DNA of 64,000 nt from Streptomyces endocoffeicus (GTDB lineage Bacteria; Actinomycetota; Actinomycetes; Streptomycetales; Streptomycetaceae). Position 1 is the stretch's first letter; each line of letters opens with the position of its first letter. Below, piece after piece: positions 8,525-16,938 of this stretch. Under the pieces are notes generated by a model, which was not told the origin of the DNA, did no database searches, and worked only from the letters and a program-made list of their open reading frames with translations. The position numbers were made by a program, and so were the translations under genes. The stretch lies in NCBI RefSeq assembly GCF_016741935.1, contig NZ_JAERRG010000019.1:178469-242468 (forward strand), in the 5' to 3' direction.

Positions 8525-8626
8525 GCATGCTCCTGCTGATACGGCTGTTACGGGGGGTGTGCGGCTGTGTGCGCCAGGCCGGTAAGGCTAGCTTCCGGTT
8601 CGTCGGACCGGCACCCCATACGTCAC

Positions 8627-9679
8627 TCAAATCGCTCGGTACATCACAGGATCGCTGCCCGGCACCGCTTCCGCCCTGCCCAGCTTCACCAGGCGGCGCA
8701 GATGCGCCTCCGCCTCCGAGACCGCGATATTGCGGGAGCCGAAGGGGATCTGCTCCCACGGGCGGTTCCACTCCATGGCCTCGGCCAGCCGCCACGGGGT
8801 GAGCGGGGTGGTGAGCAGCGCCAGCAGCCCGGCCAGCCGCTCCTCGTGGTGGTCCAGCAGCGCCCGCACCCGCGCCGGGGCGTCGGTGAAGGCGTACTGA
8901 TGGGCGGGGAGCACCTCGGCGGGGGCGAGGGCGGCGACGCGTTCGAGGGAGTCGAGGTAGTCGCCGAGCGGGTCGGTGACGGTCATGTCGTCGGGGTCCT
9001 CGTAGAGCCCGATATGGGGGGTGATCTCGGGCAGCAGATGGTCGCCGGAGAACAGGCGGCCATGGCCGGACAGGCCCTCCCCAGCCTTCGGATGGGCCTC
9101 TTCGAGGTGGAGGCAGACATGGCCGGGGGTGTGGCCGGGGGTCCAGATGGCGCGCAGCCGCCGGCCCGCCAGATCGAGGAGTTCACCGGGGACGATCTCG
9201 CGGTCGGGGAGGGCGGCCCGCTGCCCCGGGAGGCGTGTGCGGCCGGACGCGCGGGTGGCGCGCAGCGGAGCCAGATGCTCCTCGGGCGCCCCGGCCGCGC
9301 CGAGCTTCTCCTCCAGATAGTCCAGCCAGCGGGAGGGCTCGGCCTCCCGGGTGCGCCGGACGACCTGGGCGTCGGCGGTGTGCATGGCGATCCACGCCCC
9401 GGACACCTCCCGCACCTGGCCGGACAGCCCGTGGTGGTCGGGGTGGTGATGGGTGACGAGGACGCCGTGGACATCGGCGACGGAGGCGCCGCACGCGGCG
9501 AGCCCGGCGGTGAGGGTGTCCCAGGCCGTGGGGTCGTCCCAGCCGGTGTCGATCAGGACCGGGCCGCGGTCGGTGTCGAGAAGGTGGACCAGGGTGTGCC
9601 CGAGTGGGTTGTCGGGGATCGGCACCGGGATGCTCCACACTCCGCCGCCATGGTCGGTCACGCGCGTCACCTGCGCCAT
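8627..9679 (-). CDS. MBL-fold metallo-hydrolase
   Basis: 350 residues; a metallo-beta-lactamase-fold hydrolase (glyoxalase II-like) with the metal-binding signature THHHPDHHG, LIDTGWDD, a later histidine in WTPGHTPGH and FSGDHLLP. The C-terminal helical part, with the conserved AEAMEWNRPWEQIPFGSRNI, is typical of the actinobacterial class. Start chosen at ATG 9679 behind GAGAGGGGGAGCC; an ATG 24 nt upstream lacks this ribosome site. It is divergent from an aldehyde dehydrogenase gene with an AGAACTG-GTAT-CAGTTCT palindrome (9722-9739) between them, suggesting joint control. Physiological thioester or lactone substrate unknown. Confidence 0.9.
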   Translation of the reverse strand: MAQVTRVTDHGGGVWSIPVPIPDNPLGHTLVHLLDTDRGPVLIDTGWDDPTAWDTLTAGLAACGASVADVHGVLVTHHHPDHHGLSGQVREVSGAWIAMHTADAQVVRRTREAEPSRWLDYLEEKLGAAGAPEEHLAPLRATRASGRTRLPGQRAALPDREIVPGELLDLAGRRLRAIWTPGHTPGHVCLHLEEAHPKAGEGLSGHGRLFSGDHLLPEITPHIGLYEDPDDMTVTDPLGDYLDSLERVAALAPAEVLPAHQYAFTDAPARVRALLDHHEERLAGLLALLTTPLTPWRLAEAMEWNRPWEQIPFGSRNIAVSEAEAHLRRLVKLGRAEAVPGSDPVMYRAI

Positions 9680-9721
9680 CGGCTCCCCCTCTCCTCGACA
9701 CAAGCATTGCCCACTATAGCT

Positions 9722-9739
9722 AGAACTGGTATCAGTTCT
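9722..9739. promoter_or_regulatory. Inverted repeat, probable operator between MBL hydrolase and aldehyde dehydrogenase genes
   Basis: Perfect 7-bp arms AGAACTG and CAGTTCT around GTAT, preceded by CTATAGCT. It lies 43 bp from the hydrolase start and about 210 bp from the dehydrogenase start. The AGAAC/GTTCT halves resemble KstR-type half-sites but the spacing is wider, so another TetR-family regulator is more likely. Confidence 0.6.
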
Positions 9740-9815
9740 GATGCAGCGTCAGATATTGGCTGCCTCGATTGGCGGACCCGGCCCCGTTCGGGCCGACCGT
9801 ACGTACCCGTACCCC

Positions 9816-9929
9816 CTCAGTCAGACGTATCCCCTCAGCCAGACCCACACCTCAGCCAGACCCGCACCTCAGCCAGACCCGTACCTCAGCCAGACCCGTA
9901 CCTCAGCCAGACCCACACCTCAGTCATCG
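9816..9929. repeat. 17-bp tandem repeat upstream of the aldehyde dehydrogenase gene
   Basis: Five near-identical 17-bp units of the form CTCAGCCAGACCC(A/G)(C/T)AC start at 9834, 9851, 9868, 9885 and 9902, with degenerate copies at 9816 and 9919. The last copy ends just before the GGAAGG ribosome-binding site of the next gene. No spacer-repeat architecture, so not CRISPR. Confidence 0.9.
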
Positions 9930-9946
9930 GCCGGAAGGCAGCAGCG

Positions 9947-11413
9947 ATGAACGACCTCATCGAGCACGGGCAGCTCTTCATCGGCGGCGCGCTGGCCGAT
10001 CCGGCGGGCGAGGACACCATCGAGGTCGTCTCGCCGCACACCGAGCAGGTCATCGGCAGGGTGCCGCACGCCTCCCGCGCCGATGTGGACCGGGCCGTCG
10101 CGGCGGCGCGGACCTCCTTCGACGAGGGCCCGTGGGCCCGGACGAGCCTGGACGAGCGGATCGCGGTGGTCACCCGGATCAAGGACGCCATCGCCGTACG
10201 CCATGAGGAGATCGCCCGGGTCATCAGCGCGCAGAACGGCTCCCCGTACTCCTGGAGCGTGCTCGCCCAGGCGCTCGGCGCGATGATGGTGTGGGACGCG
10301 GCGATCACCGTGGCCCGCGACTTCGTCTACGAGGAGCGGCGGGCCGGGGTGCTCGGCCCGCTGTTGGTGCGGCGGGAGCCGGTCGGGGTGGTCGCGGCCG
10401 TGGTGCCGTGGAACGTACCGCAGTTCGTGGCCGCCGCGAAGCTGGCGCCCGCGCTGCTCGCGGGGTGCTCGGTGATCCTCAAGCCGTCGCCCGAGACGCC
10501 GCTGGACTCCTACATCCTGGCGGAGATCGCGGCCGAGTCGGGGCTGCCCGAGGGGGTGCTGTCGATCCTTCCGGCCGACCGCGAGGTCAGCGAGTACCTC
10601 GTCGGCCACCCGGGCGTGGACAAGGTGTCGTTCACCGGCTCGGTCGCGGCCGGCAAGCGGGTGATGGAGGTGGCCTCGCGCCAATTGACCCGGGTCACAC
10701 TGGAGCTGGGCGGCAAGTCGGCCGCGGTGATCCTGCCGGACGCGGACCTGGAGGCGGCCGTCACCGGGATCGTGCCCAACGCCTGGATGAACAACGGCCA
10801 GGCGTGTGTGGCCCAGACCCGGATCCTCGCGCCGCGCACCCGCTACGACGAGATCGCCGAGCGGTTCGCGGCCGCCGCCTCCGCCCTGGTCGTCGGCGAC
10901 CCGCTGGATCCGGCCACCCAGGTCGGGCCGCTGGTGGCGCGGCGGCAGCAGCGGCGGTCGCTGGACTACATCGCGCTGGGGCAGCGGGAGGGCGCCAAGG
11001 TGCTGACCGGCGGCGGCCGTCCGGAGGCCCAGCAGACCGGCTGGTACGTGGAGCCCACGCTCTTCGGCGACGTCGGCAACGACATGCGGATCGCCCGTGA
11101 GGAGATCTTCGGCCCGGTGATCTGTCTGCTGCCGTACGGGGACGAGGAGGAGGCGGCCCGGATCGCCAATGACTCCGACTACGGGCTGTCCGGCTCCGTC
11201 TGGACGGCGGACGTCGGGCACGGCATCGACTTCGCACGGCGCGTCCGCACCGGCACCTACTCGGTCAACACCTTCAGCCTCGACATGCTCGGGCCGTTCG
11301 GCGGCTACAAGAACTCCGGTCTGGGCAGGGAGTTCGGCCCGGAGGGGTTCTCCGCGTACCTGGAGCACAAGATGATCCACCTGCCCCAGGGGTGGGACGG
11401 GGAGCCGAGCTGA
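9947..11413 (+). CDS. NAD(P)+-dependent aldehyde dehydrogenase
   Basis: 488 residues from ATG 9947 (GGAAGG eight bases upstream); the longer open frame upstream is repeat and non-coding sequence. It shows the ALDH superfamily motifs VVPWNVPQF (oxyanion Asn), KPSPETPLD, FTGSVAAGK, the catalytic glutamate in LELGGKSA and cysteine in NNGQACVAQTR, then EEIFGPV and GPFGGYKNSGLGRE. It oxidises an aldehyde to an acid. The ferredoxin gene overlaps its stop codon, an arrangement often seen with P450 redox modules, and a P450 lies 1.4 kb away on the other strand. Substrate unknown. Confidence 0.93.
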   Translation: MNDLIEHGQLFIGGALADPAGEDTIEVVSPHTEQVIGRVPHASRADVDRAVAAARTSFDEGPWARTSLDERIAVVTRIKDAIAVRHEEIARVISAQNGSPYSWSVLAQALGAMMVWDAAITVARDFVYEERRAGVLGPLLVRREPVGVVAAVVPWNVPQFVAAAKLAPALLAGCSVILKPSPETPLDSYILAEIAAESGLPEGVLSILPADREVSEYLVGHPGVDKVSFTGSVAAGKRVMEVASRQLTRVTLELGGKSAAVILPDADLEAAVTGIVPNAWMNNGQACVAQTRILAPRTRYDEIAERFAAAASALVVGDPLDPATQVGPLVARRQQRRSLDYIALGQREGAKVLTGGGRPEAQQTGWYVEPTLFGDVGNDMRIAREEIFGPVICLLPYGDEEEAARIANDSDYGLSGSVWTADVGHGIDFARRVRTGTYSVNTFSLDMLGPFGGYKNSGLGREFGPEGFSAYLEHKMIHLPQGWDGEPS

Positions 11414-11646
11414 TGGGGGACCGCTGGCGGATCGAGGTGGACCGCGGCGTGTGCATCGGCTCGGGGATGTGCGTGAGCACCGCCCCCGGCGGCTTCCGGC
11501 TCGACGGGGCGCGGCAGTCGCATCCGGTCGAGACGGAGGCCGATGCCTCCGAGGCGGTGCTCGCGGCGGCCGAGGGCTGCCCGGTCGAGGCGATCGCCAT
11601 CCGGCTGTCCGAAACCGGTGAACAGGTCTTTCCCCCCGACGAGTAG
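11413..11646 (+). CDS. [3Fe-4S]-type ferredoxin
   Basis: 77 residues. The cluster ligands CIGSGMC...CPVEAI give the C-x5-C-xn-CP pattern of the single-cluster ferredoxins that serve P450s. ATG 11413 overlaps the aldehyde dehydrogenase stop (TGATG), so the genes form one operon. Electron donor to an oxygenase is the family role. The nearest P450 is the atypical enzyme at 6.9-8.5 kb, but the link is inference. Confidence 0.9.
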   Translation: MGDRWRIEVDRGVCIGSGMCVSTAPGGFRLDGARQSHPVETEADASEAVLAAAEGCPVEAIAIRLSETGEQVFPPDE

Positions 11647-11759
11647 CTCTCCTGGCCGCCGTTGGCCGGATCGGAACCCGCCGACCGCCGGGTCAGAGGC
11701 CGCGTTTGGCCGGTTCAGGACCCGCCGTCGGCGCCTGCGGACCCGGGGCCGGACTCATC

Positions 11760-12392
11760 TCAGACCCAGCCCTCGCACTGCGATATCCGTATGGCGTCCA
11801 CGCGGTTGCGCGCCCCGGTCTTCCGGGTGATCGCGGCCAGATAGTTGCGGATCGTCCCGGTGGACAGATGCAGCGTACGGGCGATCTCCGATATGGAGGC
11901 GCCGTCGGCGGCCAGCGACAGCACGCCCAACTCCCGCTCGGTCAGCGGGATCTTGGCCGCCTGGAGGAAGCCGTAGCCGAGCGCGTCGTCCACGTACCGC
12001 TCCTTCTTCGCCACCCGCCGTATGGCCTCGATCAGCCGTTGCGGCGGGGCGTCCTTGTCGACGTAGCCGAGCGCACGGGCCTCATGCGCGCGGCGCAGTG
12101 GGCCCGGCCGCTCCGAGTTGACCAGCACCAGCAGTCCGCAGTCCGCGCCCTCCCCAGAGGCGGATGCCACGAACTTCCCCCACTCGCCCTTCCGCGCCGC
12201 CTTGTCGGCCGCCGGGCTGTCCGTATCCACCACGCACACCTGCGGCTGTAAGGAACGGGCCCTGCTACGCGCGTCGCGCCAGGAGCACGCGGCCGCCTCG
12301 ATGTCTGGTTCGGCCCCTATCACGGATGCCAGAGCCGATCTCAGCAATCCTGACTCGTGTACCAGAAGTAACCGGATCACGAACTTCTCCAC
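11760..12392 (-). CDS. Orphan LuxR/NarL-type response regulator
   Basis: 210 residues. The N-terminal receiver-like domain (VIRLLLVHESGLLRSALASV) retains an aspartate in CVVDTDSPA and a lysine in GYVDKDAPP but is otherwise degenerate. The C-terminal LuxR helix-turn-helix reads LTERELGVLSLAADGASISE then IARTLHLSTGTIRNYLAAI. No kinase gene is adjacent, so it is an orphan or is phosphorylation independent. It resembles the regulator at 21.9-22.5 kb in its NYL...KTGARNRVDA recognition region. Target genes are not evident. Confidence 0.88.
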   Translation of the reverse strand: MEKFVIRLLLVHESGLLRSALASVIGAEPDIEAAACSWRDARSRARSLQPQVCVVDTDSPAADKAARKGEWGKFVASASGEGADCGLLVLVNSERPGPLRRAHEARALGYVDKDAPPQRLIEAIRRVAKKERYVDDALGYGFLQAAKIPLTERELGVLSLAADGASISEIARTLHLSTGTIRNYLAAITRKTGARNRVDAIRISQCEGWV

Positions 12393-12583
12393 CCCCCACG
12401 ATGCGGTTCTCTCGTCGCGCGCCGTTGTCGCTCTGTCGCGCGCCGTTCATGAATACCGGGATTGGGCAGGGCGTGAACGCGGAATTTGAGCCAATGGGGG
12501 GCGCGAGGGCGCATAAACCCCTTCCAGGAGCTCGAAGGGGCGCAGGAATTGGCGCGCGCGCCCCTGTTGTACCGTCCGTCCGG

Positions 12584-13198
12584 CTATCGGGCCGGGGTGG
12601 GGGCGGTGAGGTCGATCAGCCGGCAGACGGTCTCGATGTCGATCTTCACCTGGGCGATCGAGGCCCGCCCCGAGAGCCAGGTGATCAGCGCCGAATGCCA
12701 GGTGTGCTCGATGACGCGGACCGCCGAGAGCTGCTCGGCGGTCGGAGCCTCGTCCAGCCCCATCGCGTCGAGGATGATCGCGGTGGTGAGCCGGGAGACC
12801 GTGTCCACCTCCGGGCTGACCGACCGGTCGGCGAAGGTGAGCGCGCGCACCATCGCGTCGGCCAGATGGGGTTCGCGCTGCAGTGCGCGGAAGGCGCGCA
12901 TCAGCGTCTGGGCGACCCGGGCGGCCGGTTCCTCCTCGGACGGCGGCCGCTTGCGCAGCGTCTCGTGCATGTGCTGCAGCTGATCCTGCATCGTGGCGAC
13001 CAGCAGATGGACCTTGGAGGGGAAGTAGCGGTAGAGGGTGCCGAGCGCCACTCCGGAGTTCTCCGCGACCTCGCGCATCTGGACCGCGTCGAAGCCGCCC
13101 CGGCTGGCCAGCCGGGCGCTGGCGTGCAGGATGCGCCGACGGCGCGCCTCCTGCCGCTCGGTCAGCTGCAGGGCGGCCGGCTTGACTTCTGCGGTCAT
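12584..13198 (-). CDS. TetR-family regulator, KstR-like
   Basis: 204 residues from ATG 13198 (MTAEVKPAALQLTERQEARR); an upstream in-frame ATG at 13255 is possible. The helix-turn-helix MREVAENSGVALGTLYRYFP closely matches my recollection of KstR, the mycobacterial/rhodococcal repressor of sterol catabolism. Two sites fitting the KstR consensus TNNAACNNGTTNTA lie in the divergent intergenic region (13288-13301 and 13525-13538), and a perfect one lies at 23959-23972 before a MaoC/SDR operon. It probably represses itself, the 13.6 kb operon and the 24 kb operon, with an acyl-CoA as inducer by analogy. Assignment is inference. Confidence 0.85.
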   Translation of the reverse strand: MTAEVKPAALQLTERQEARRRRILHASARLASRGGFDAVQMREVAENSGVALGTLYRYFPSKVHLLVATMQDQLQHMHETLRKRPPSEEEPAARVAQTLMRAFRALQREPHLADAMVRALTFADRSVSPEVDTVSRLTTAIILDAMGLDEAPTAEQLSAVRVIEHTWHSALITWLSGRASIAQVKIDIETVCRLIDLTAPTPAR

Positions 13199-13287
13199 TT
13201 GTCCCACTTCGAATGTGTTGCGTCTGCGGGTCGGCGACAAGCGGACATCGTGCATGATGACAGGACCGTCCCGCGCCTGCGAGTCAC

Positions 13288-13301
13288 TGGAACTCGTTCT
13301 A
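13288..13301. promoter_or_regulatory. KstR-type operator, proximal to the TetR gene
   Basis: TGGAACTCGTTCTA fits TNNAACNNGTTNTA exactly and lies 90 bp upstream of the TetR start. Likely autoregulatory. Confidence 0.65.
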
Positions 13302-13524
13302 GGCTAGCGCGGGTCCTCCCTGAAGCACCCGGGTCCGCGCGGTTGGGGCAGGTTGCTGTCGAGCGGCGCTCGCGGTCGCGTCGGCGGGGGGTGCGTCCGG
13401 TGCACACCCCCGTCGTCAACTTCTCCTGAACGTCCGGGCTACCGAGTGGTAGGGATCACCTGCCCCGGCCCTGGAGAGGTCGCCCGGGGCAGGTATCTTC
13501 GTGACTCCTCAGGGGATGCGTTAG

Positions 13525-13538
13525 TGAAACTTGTTCTA
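13525..13538. promoter_or_regulatory. KstR-type operator upstream of the glycosyltransferase operon
   Basis: TGAAACTTGTTCTA fits the same 14-bp consensus and ends 53 bp before the GTG start of the glycosyltransferase. The 392-bp intergenic region (13199-13591) holds this and the 13288 site; no other gene is visible in it. Confidence 0.65.
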
Positions 13539-13591
13539 GATAAACGGAAGCGGATACGCTCCCGCTGAACTGCACCAAGGAGGGGGCGCGA

Positions 13592-14932
13592 GTGACCGCA
13601 GAGGCCGCGCAGGAGACCGGGGCCGACCCGCTTCGAGCAGCACCCCCCACCGCCGCCGGGGAACGGCCGCTGCGCATCGCACTGCTCAGCTACAAGGGGA
13701 ATCCGTTCTGCGGGGGCCAGGGCGTCTATGTGCGCCATCTCTCCCGCGAACTCGTCCGGCTCGGCCACACCGTCGAGGTCATCGGCGCCCAGCCGTACCC
13801 GGTGCTCGACACCGAGGAGGGCGTCACCCTCACCGAGCTGCCCAGCCTGGACCTCTACCGCCAGCCCGACCCGTTCCGCACCCCCCGGCGGGAGGAGTAT
13901 CGGGACTGGATCGACGCCCTGGAGGTCTCCACCATGTGGACCGGCGGCTTCCCCGAGCCGCTCACCTTCAGCCTGCGCGCCCGCCGCCATCTCGCCGCGC
14001 GCCCCGGCCAGTTCGACGTCGTCCACGACAACCAGACCCTGGGCTACGGGCTGCTGGGCCTGGAGAAACTCGGCTTCCCGCTGGTGACCACCATCCACCA
14101 CCCGATCACCGTCGACCGCCGGCTGGAGCTGGACGCCGCCGACGGCTGGAAGCGCCGGTTCTCCGTGCGCCGCTGGTACGGCTTCACCCGGATGCAGAAG
14201 CGGGTGGCCCGGCGGCTGCCCTCGGTGCTCACCGTCTCCGGCTCCTCCCGCCGGGAGATCGTGGAGGACCTCGGGGTGCGGCCGGACCGGATTCATGTGG
14301 TGCACATCGGCGCGGACACCGGCCTGTTCTCGCCCGACCCCGCCGTCCCGGAGACCCCCGGCCGGATCGTCACCACCTCCAGCGCGGATGTGCCGCTCAA
14401 GGGCCTGGTGTATCTGATCGAGGCGCTCGCCAAGGTCCGCACCGAGAACCCCCAGGCGCATCTGGTCGTCGTCGGCAAGCGGCCGGAGGAGGGGCCGGTG
14501 GCCACCACCATGGCGCGCCACGGGCTCGAGGACGCCGTCGAGTTCGTCAAGGGCATCAGCGACGCCGAACTGGTGGACCTGGTGCGCGGCGCCCAGATCG
14601 CCTGTGTGCCCTCGCTGTACGAGGGGTTCTCGCTGCCCGCCGCCGAGGCCATGGCCACCGGCACCCCGCTGGTCGCCACCACCGGCGGCGCGATACCCGA
14701 GGTCGCCGGGGTCGACGGCGAGACCTGTCTGGCCGTACCGCCCGGCGACGCCGACGCGCTCGCCGCGGCCCTGACCCGGCTGCTGGGCGACGCCGACCTC
14801 AGACGGCGGCTGGGCGCGGCCGGCCGGGAACGGGTGCTGCGGCGCTTCACCTGGGAGCAGGCCGCCCGCGGCACCGTCGAGCAGTACCGCCAGGCCATCG
14901 GCGTCTCCGCGCGGACCGCCGCCCACCGCTGA
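13592..14932 (+). CDS. GT4-family glycosyltransferase
   Basis: 446 residues; GTG start with AAGGAGGGGG ten bases upstream. GT-B fold: N-terminal half with LLSYKGNPFCGGQGVYVRHL (acceptor and G-loop), C-terminal half with the nucleotide-sugar E-x7-E element in PSLYEGFSLPAAEAMATG. It transfers a sugar from an NDP-sugar with retention. First gene of a three-gene operon (glycosyltransferase, methyltransferase, alpha/alpha barrel protein) behind a KstR-type operator. A 136-bp gap containing an 18-bp tandem repeat separates it from the methyltransferase. Acceptor unknown; the neighbours suggest a small lipid or terpenoid. Confidence 0.9.
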   Translation: MTAEAAQETGADPLRAAPPTAAGERPLRIALLSYKGNPFCGGQGVYVRHLSRELVRLGHTVEVIGAQPYPVLDTEEGVTLTELPSLDLYRQPDPFRTPRREEYRDWIDALEVSTMWTGGFPEPLTFSLRARRHLAARPGQFDVVHDNQTLGYGLLGLEKLGFPLVTTIHHPITVDRRLELDAADGWKRRFSVRRWYGFTRMQKRVARRLPSVLTVSGSSRREIVEDLGVRPDRIHVVHIGADTGLFSPDPAVPETPGRIVTTSSADVPLKGLVYLIEALAKVRTENPQAHLVVVGKRPEEGPVATTMARHGLEDAVEFVKGISDAELVDLVRGAQIACVPSLYEGFSLPAAEAMATGTPLVATTGGAIPEVAGVDGETCLAVPPGDADALAAALTRLLGDADLRRRLGAAGRERVLRRFTWEQAARGTVEQYRQAIGVSARTAAHR

Positions 14933-14957
14933 GCCCCTTGTCCTTCCCAGTTCCCAC

Positions 14958-15020
14958 GCCTCCCGACCGCCCGACGCCTCCCGACCGCCCGATGCCTCCC
15001 GACCGCCCGACGCCTCCCGC
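14958..15020. repeat. 18-bp tandem repeat between glycosyltransferase and methyltransferase genes
   Basis: GCCTCCCGACCGCCCGA(C/T) starts at 14958, 14976, 14994 and 15012 (last copy partial). It ends about 50 bp before the methyltransferase start. Confidence 0.9.
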
Positions 15021-15068
15021 CCCCGACCTCTCCCGCCTCACGAATCCGCCGGACGAAAGCAGACCCCC

Positions 15069-15803
15069 GTGCTGACCGTCGATTTCTCCCGCTTCCCCCT
15101 CGCCCCCGGCGATCGCGTCCTCGACCTCGGCTGTGGCGCCGGACGGCACGCCTTCGAGTGCTACCGGCGCGGCGCCCAGGTCGTGGCGCTCGACCGCAAC
15201 GGCGAGGAGATACGCGAGGTGGCCAAGTGGTTCGCCGCCATGAAGGAGGCCGGTGAGGCCCCGGCGGGCGCCACGGCCACCGCCATGGAGGGCGACGCCC
15301 TCGCCCTGCCCTTCCCCGACGACAGCTTCGACGTGGTCATCATCTCCGAGGTGATGGAGCACATACCCGACGACAAGGGCGTGCTCGCCGAGATGGTGCG
15401 AGTGCTTAAGTCCGGCGGCCGGATCGCCGTCACCGTGCCCCGCTACGGCCCGGAGAAGATCTGCTGGGCGCTGTCGGACGCCTACCACGAGGTCGAGGGC
15501 GGCCACATCCGCATCTACCGCGCCGACGAGCTGCTGGAGAGGATGCGCGAGGCCGGACTGCGGCCGTACGGCACCCACCACGCCCACGCGCTGCACAGCC
15601 CCTACTGGTGGCTCAAGTGCGCCTTCGGAGTGGACAACGACAAGGCGCTGCCGGTGCGCGCGTACCACCAGCTGCTGGTGTGGGACATCATGAAGAAGCC
15701 GCTGGCCACGCGGCTCGCCGAGCGTGCGCTGAACCCCCTCGTCGGCAAGAGCTTCGTGGCGTACGCGACCAAGCCCCACGCATCGCGTGAGGAGCGGGCG
15801 TGA
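15069..15803 (+). CDS. Class I SAM-dependent methyltransferase
   Basis: 244 residues from GTG 15069. Motif I VLDLGCGAGRHAFE, motif II acid in VVALDRNGEE, then EGDALALPFPDDSFDVVI and EVMEHIPDDKGVLAEMVRVL (methyltransferase 11 type). The C-terminal third (HAHALHSPYWWLKCAFGVDN, HQLLVWDIMKKPLA) is specific to this group and aromatic rich, suggesting a hydrophobic acceptor. The next gene starts inside its stop codon (GTGA). It probably methylates the product or precursor of the adjacent glycosyltransferase. Confidence 0.9.
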   Translation: MLTVDFSRFPLAPGDRVLDLGCGAGRHAFECYRRGAQVVALDRNGEEIREVAKWFAAMKEAGEAPAGATATAMEGDALALPFPDDSFDVVIISEVMEHIPDDKGVLAEMVRVLKSGGRIAVTVPRYGPEKICWALSDAYHEVEGGHIRIYRADELLERMREAGLRPYGTHHAHALHSPYWWLKCAFGVDNDKALPVRAYHQLLVWDIMKKPLATRLAERALNPLVGKSFVAYATKPHASREERA

Positions 15804-16921
15804 CGGCGCTCGAACCGCGCCCCGGCCCCCGCACCGAACGGCTCGCGCTGCCCGGGGTGCTCAGCCCCGAGCAGGTGCTGCGCACGGTCGAGGGCATCGC
15901 CGCCGTCCAGCGCGCGGACGGCGCCATACCGTGGTTCCGCGGCCACCACCTCGACCCCTGGGACCACATCGAGTCCGCGATGGCGCTGGACGCGGCGGGC
16001 GAACACGAGCGCGCCACGGCCGCCTACCGCTGGCTGGCCCGGCACCAGAACCCCGACGGCTCCTGGTACGCGGCCTACCCCGACACCCCCGACGGCGTGG
16101 CCGCCACCGAACCCACCGACCGCGGCCGGGAGTCCAACTTCTGCGCCTACGTGGCGGTCGGCGCCTGGCACCACTACCTCTCCACGGGCGACGACACCTT
16201 CCTCGACCAGATCTGGCCCACTGTCTTCGCCGCCATCGAGTTCGTGCTCGGACTGCAGCAGAGCGGCGGCCAGATCGGCTGGCGGCACCGCGCCGACGGC
16301 ACCGTGGACCCCGACGCCCTGCTGACCGGCTCCTCCTCCGTCTACCAGGCGCTGCGCTGCGCCCTGGCCATCGCGGAACACCGCGAGGAGCCCCAGCCCG
16401 ACTGGGAGCTGTCGGCCGGGCTGCTCGGCCACGCCATACGCCACCACCCCGAGCGGTTCCTGGACAAGCACCGCTACTCGATGGACTGGTACTACCCGGT
16501 CCTCGGCGGCGCGGTCACCGGCGCCGCCGCCAAGGAACGCATCGAGGAGGGCTGGGACCGCTTCGTGGTCCCCGGGCTCGGAGTGCGCTGTGTCTCCCCC
16601 AACCCCTGGGTCACCGGCGGCGAGAGCTGTGAACTCGCGCTCGCGCTCTGGGTGATGGGGGAGTCCGACCGCGCGGTGGACATCCTGCGGTGGATCCAGC
16701 CGACGCTGCGCGCCGAGGACGGCATGTACTGGACCGGCTACGTCTTCGAGGACGACGCGGTCTGGCCGGAGGAGCGCACCACCTGGACGGCCGGGTCGCT
16801 GCTGCTCGCCGTCGCGTCGCTGGGCGGCGACGAGGCGACGACGGCCGTCTTCGGTGGCGAGCGGCTGCCTCGCGGGCTGGACTCGGACTGCTGTGCGCAG
16901 GGGATGTCCGACGGTTCGTGA
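15800..16921 (+). CDS. Alpha/alpha-barrel protein annotated as prenyltransferase; function unknown
   Basis: 373 residues; GTG start overlapping the methyltransferase stop. Toroid-type repeats with QW-like motifs are visible: WLARHQNPDGSWYAAYPDTP, then HYLSTGDDTFLDQIWPTVFA, YSMDWYYPVLGGAVTGAAA and EERTTWTAGSLLLAVASLGG. No signal peptide. Similar folds occur in terpene cyclases, prenyltransferases and some glycoside hydrolases. I see no DXDD or DDXXD motif, so cyclase or prenyltransferase chemistry is not supported. Its position in the KstR-like-controlled operon suggests a step on the same unknown metabolite. Confidence 0.85.
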   Translation: MTALEPRPGPRTERLALPGVLSPEQVLRTVEGIAAVQRADGAIPWFRGHHLDPWDHIESAMALDAAGEHERATAAYRWLARHQNPDGSWYAAYPDTPDGVAATEPTDRGRESNFCAYVAVGAWHHYLSTGDDTFLDQIWPTVFAAIEFVLGLQQSGGQIGWRHRADGTVDPDALLTGSSSVYQALRCALAIAEHREEPQPDWELSAGLLGHAIRHHPERFLDKHRYSMDWYYPVLGGAVTGAAAKERIEEGWDRFVVPGLGVRCVSPNPWVTGGESCELALALWVMGESDRAVDILRWIQPTLRAEDGMYWTGYVFEDDAVWPEERTTWTAGSLLLAVASLGGDEATTAVFGGERLPRGLDSDCCAQGMSDGS

Positions 16922-16938
16922 CGCCTGCGGCGGGCTGT

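Noticed and set aside
6389..8539. 716-codon plus-strand frame
   Set aside because: Mirror of the GNAT and P450 genes; no domain recognised.
9816..9929. Possible CRISPR array
   Set aside because: Contiguous 17-bp units without spacers and no cas genes; a simple tandem repeat.
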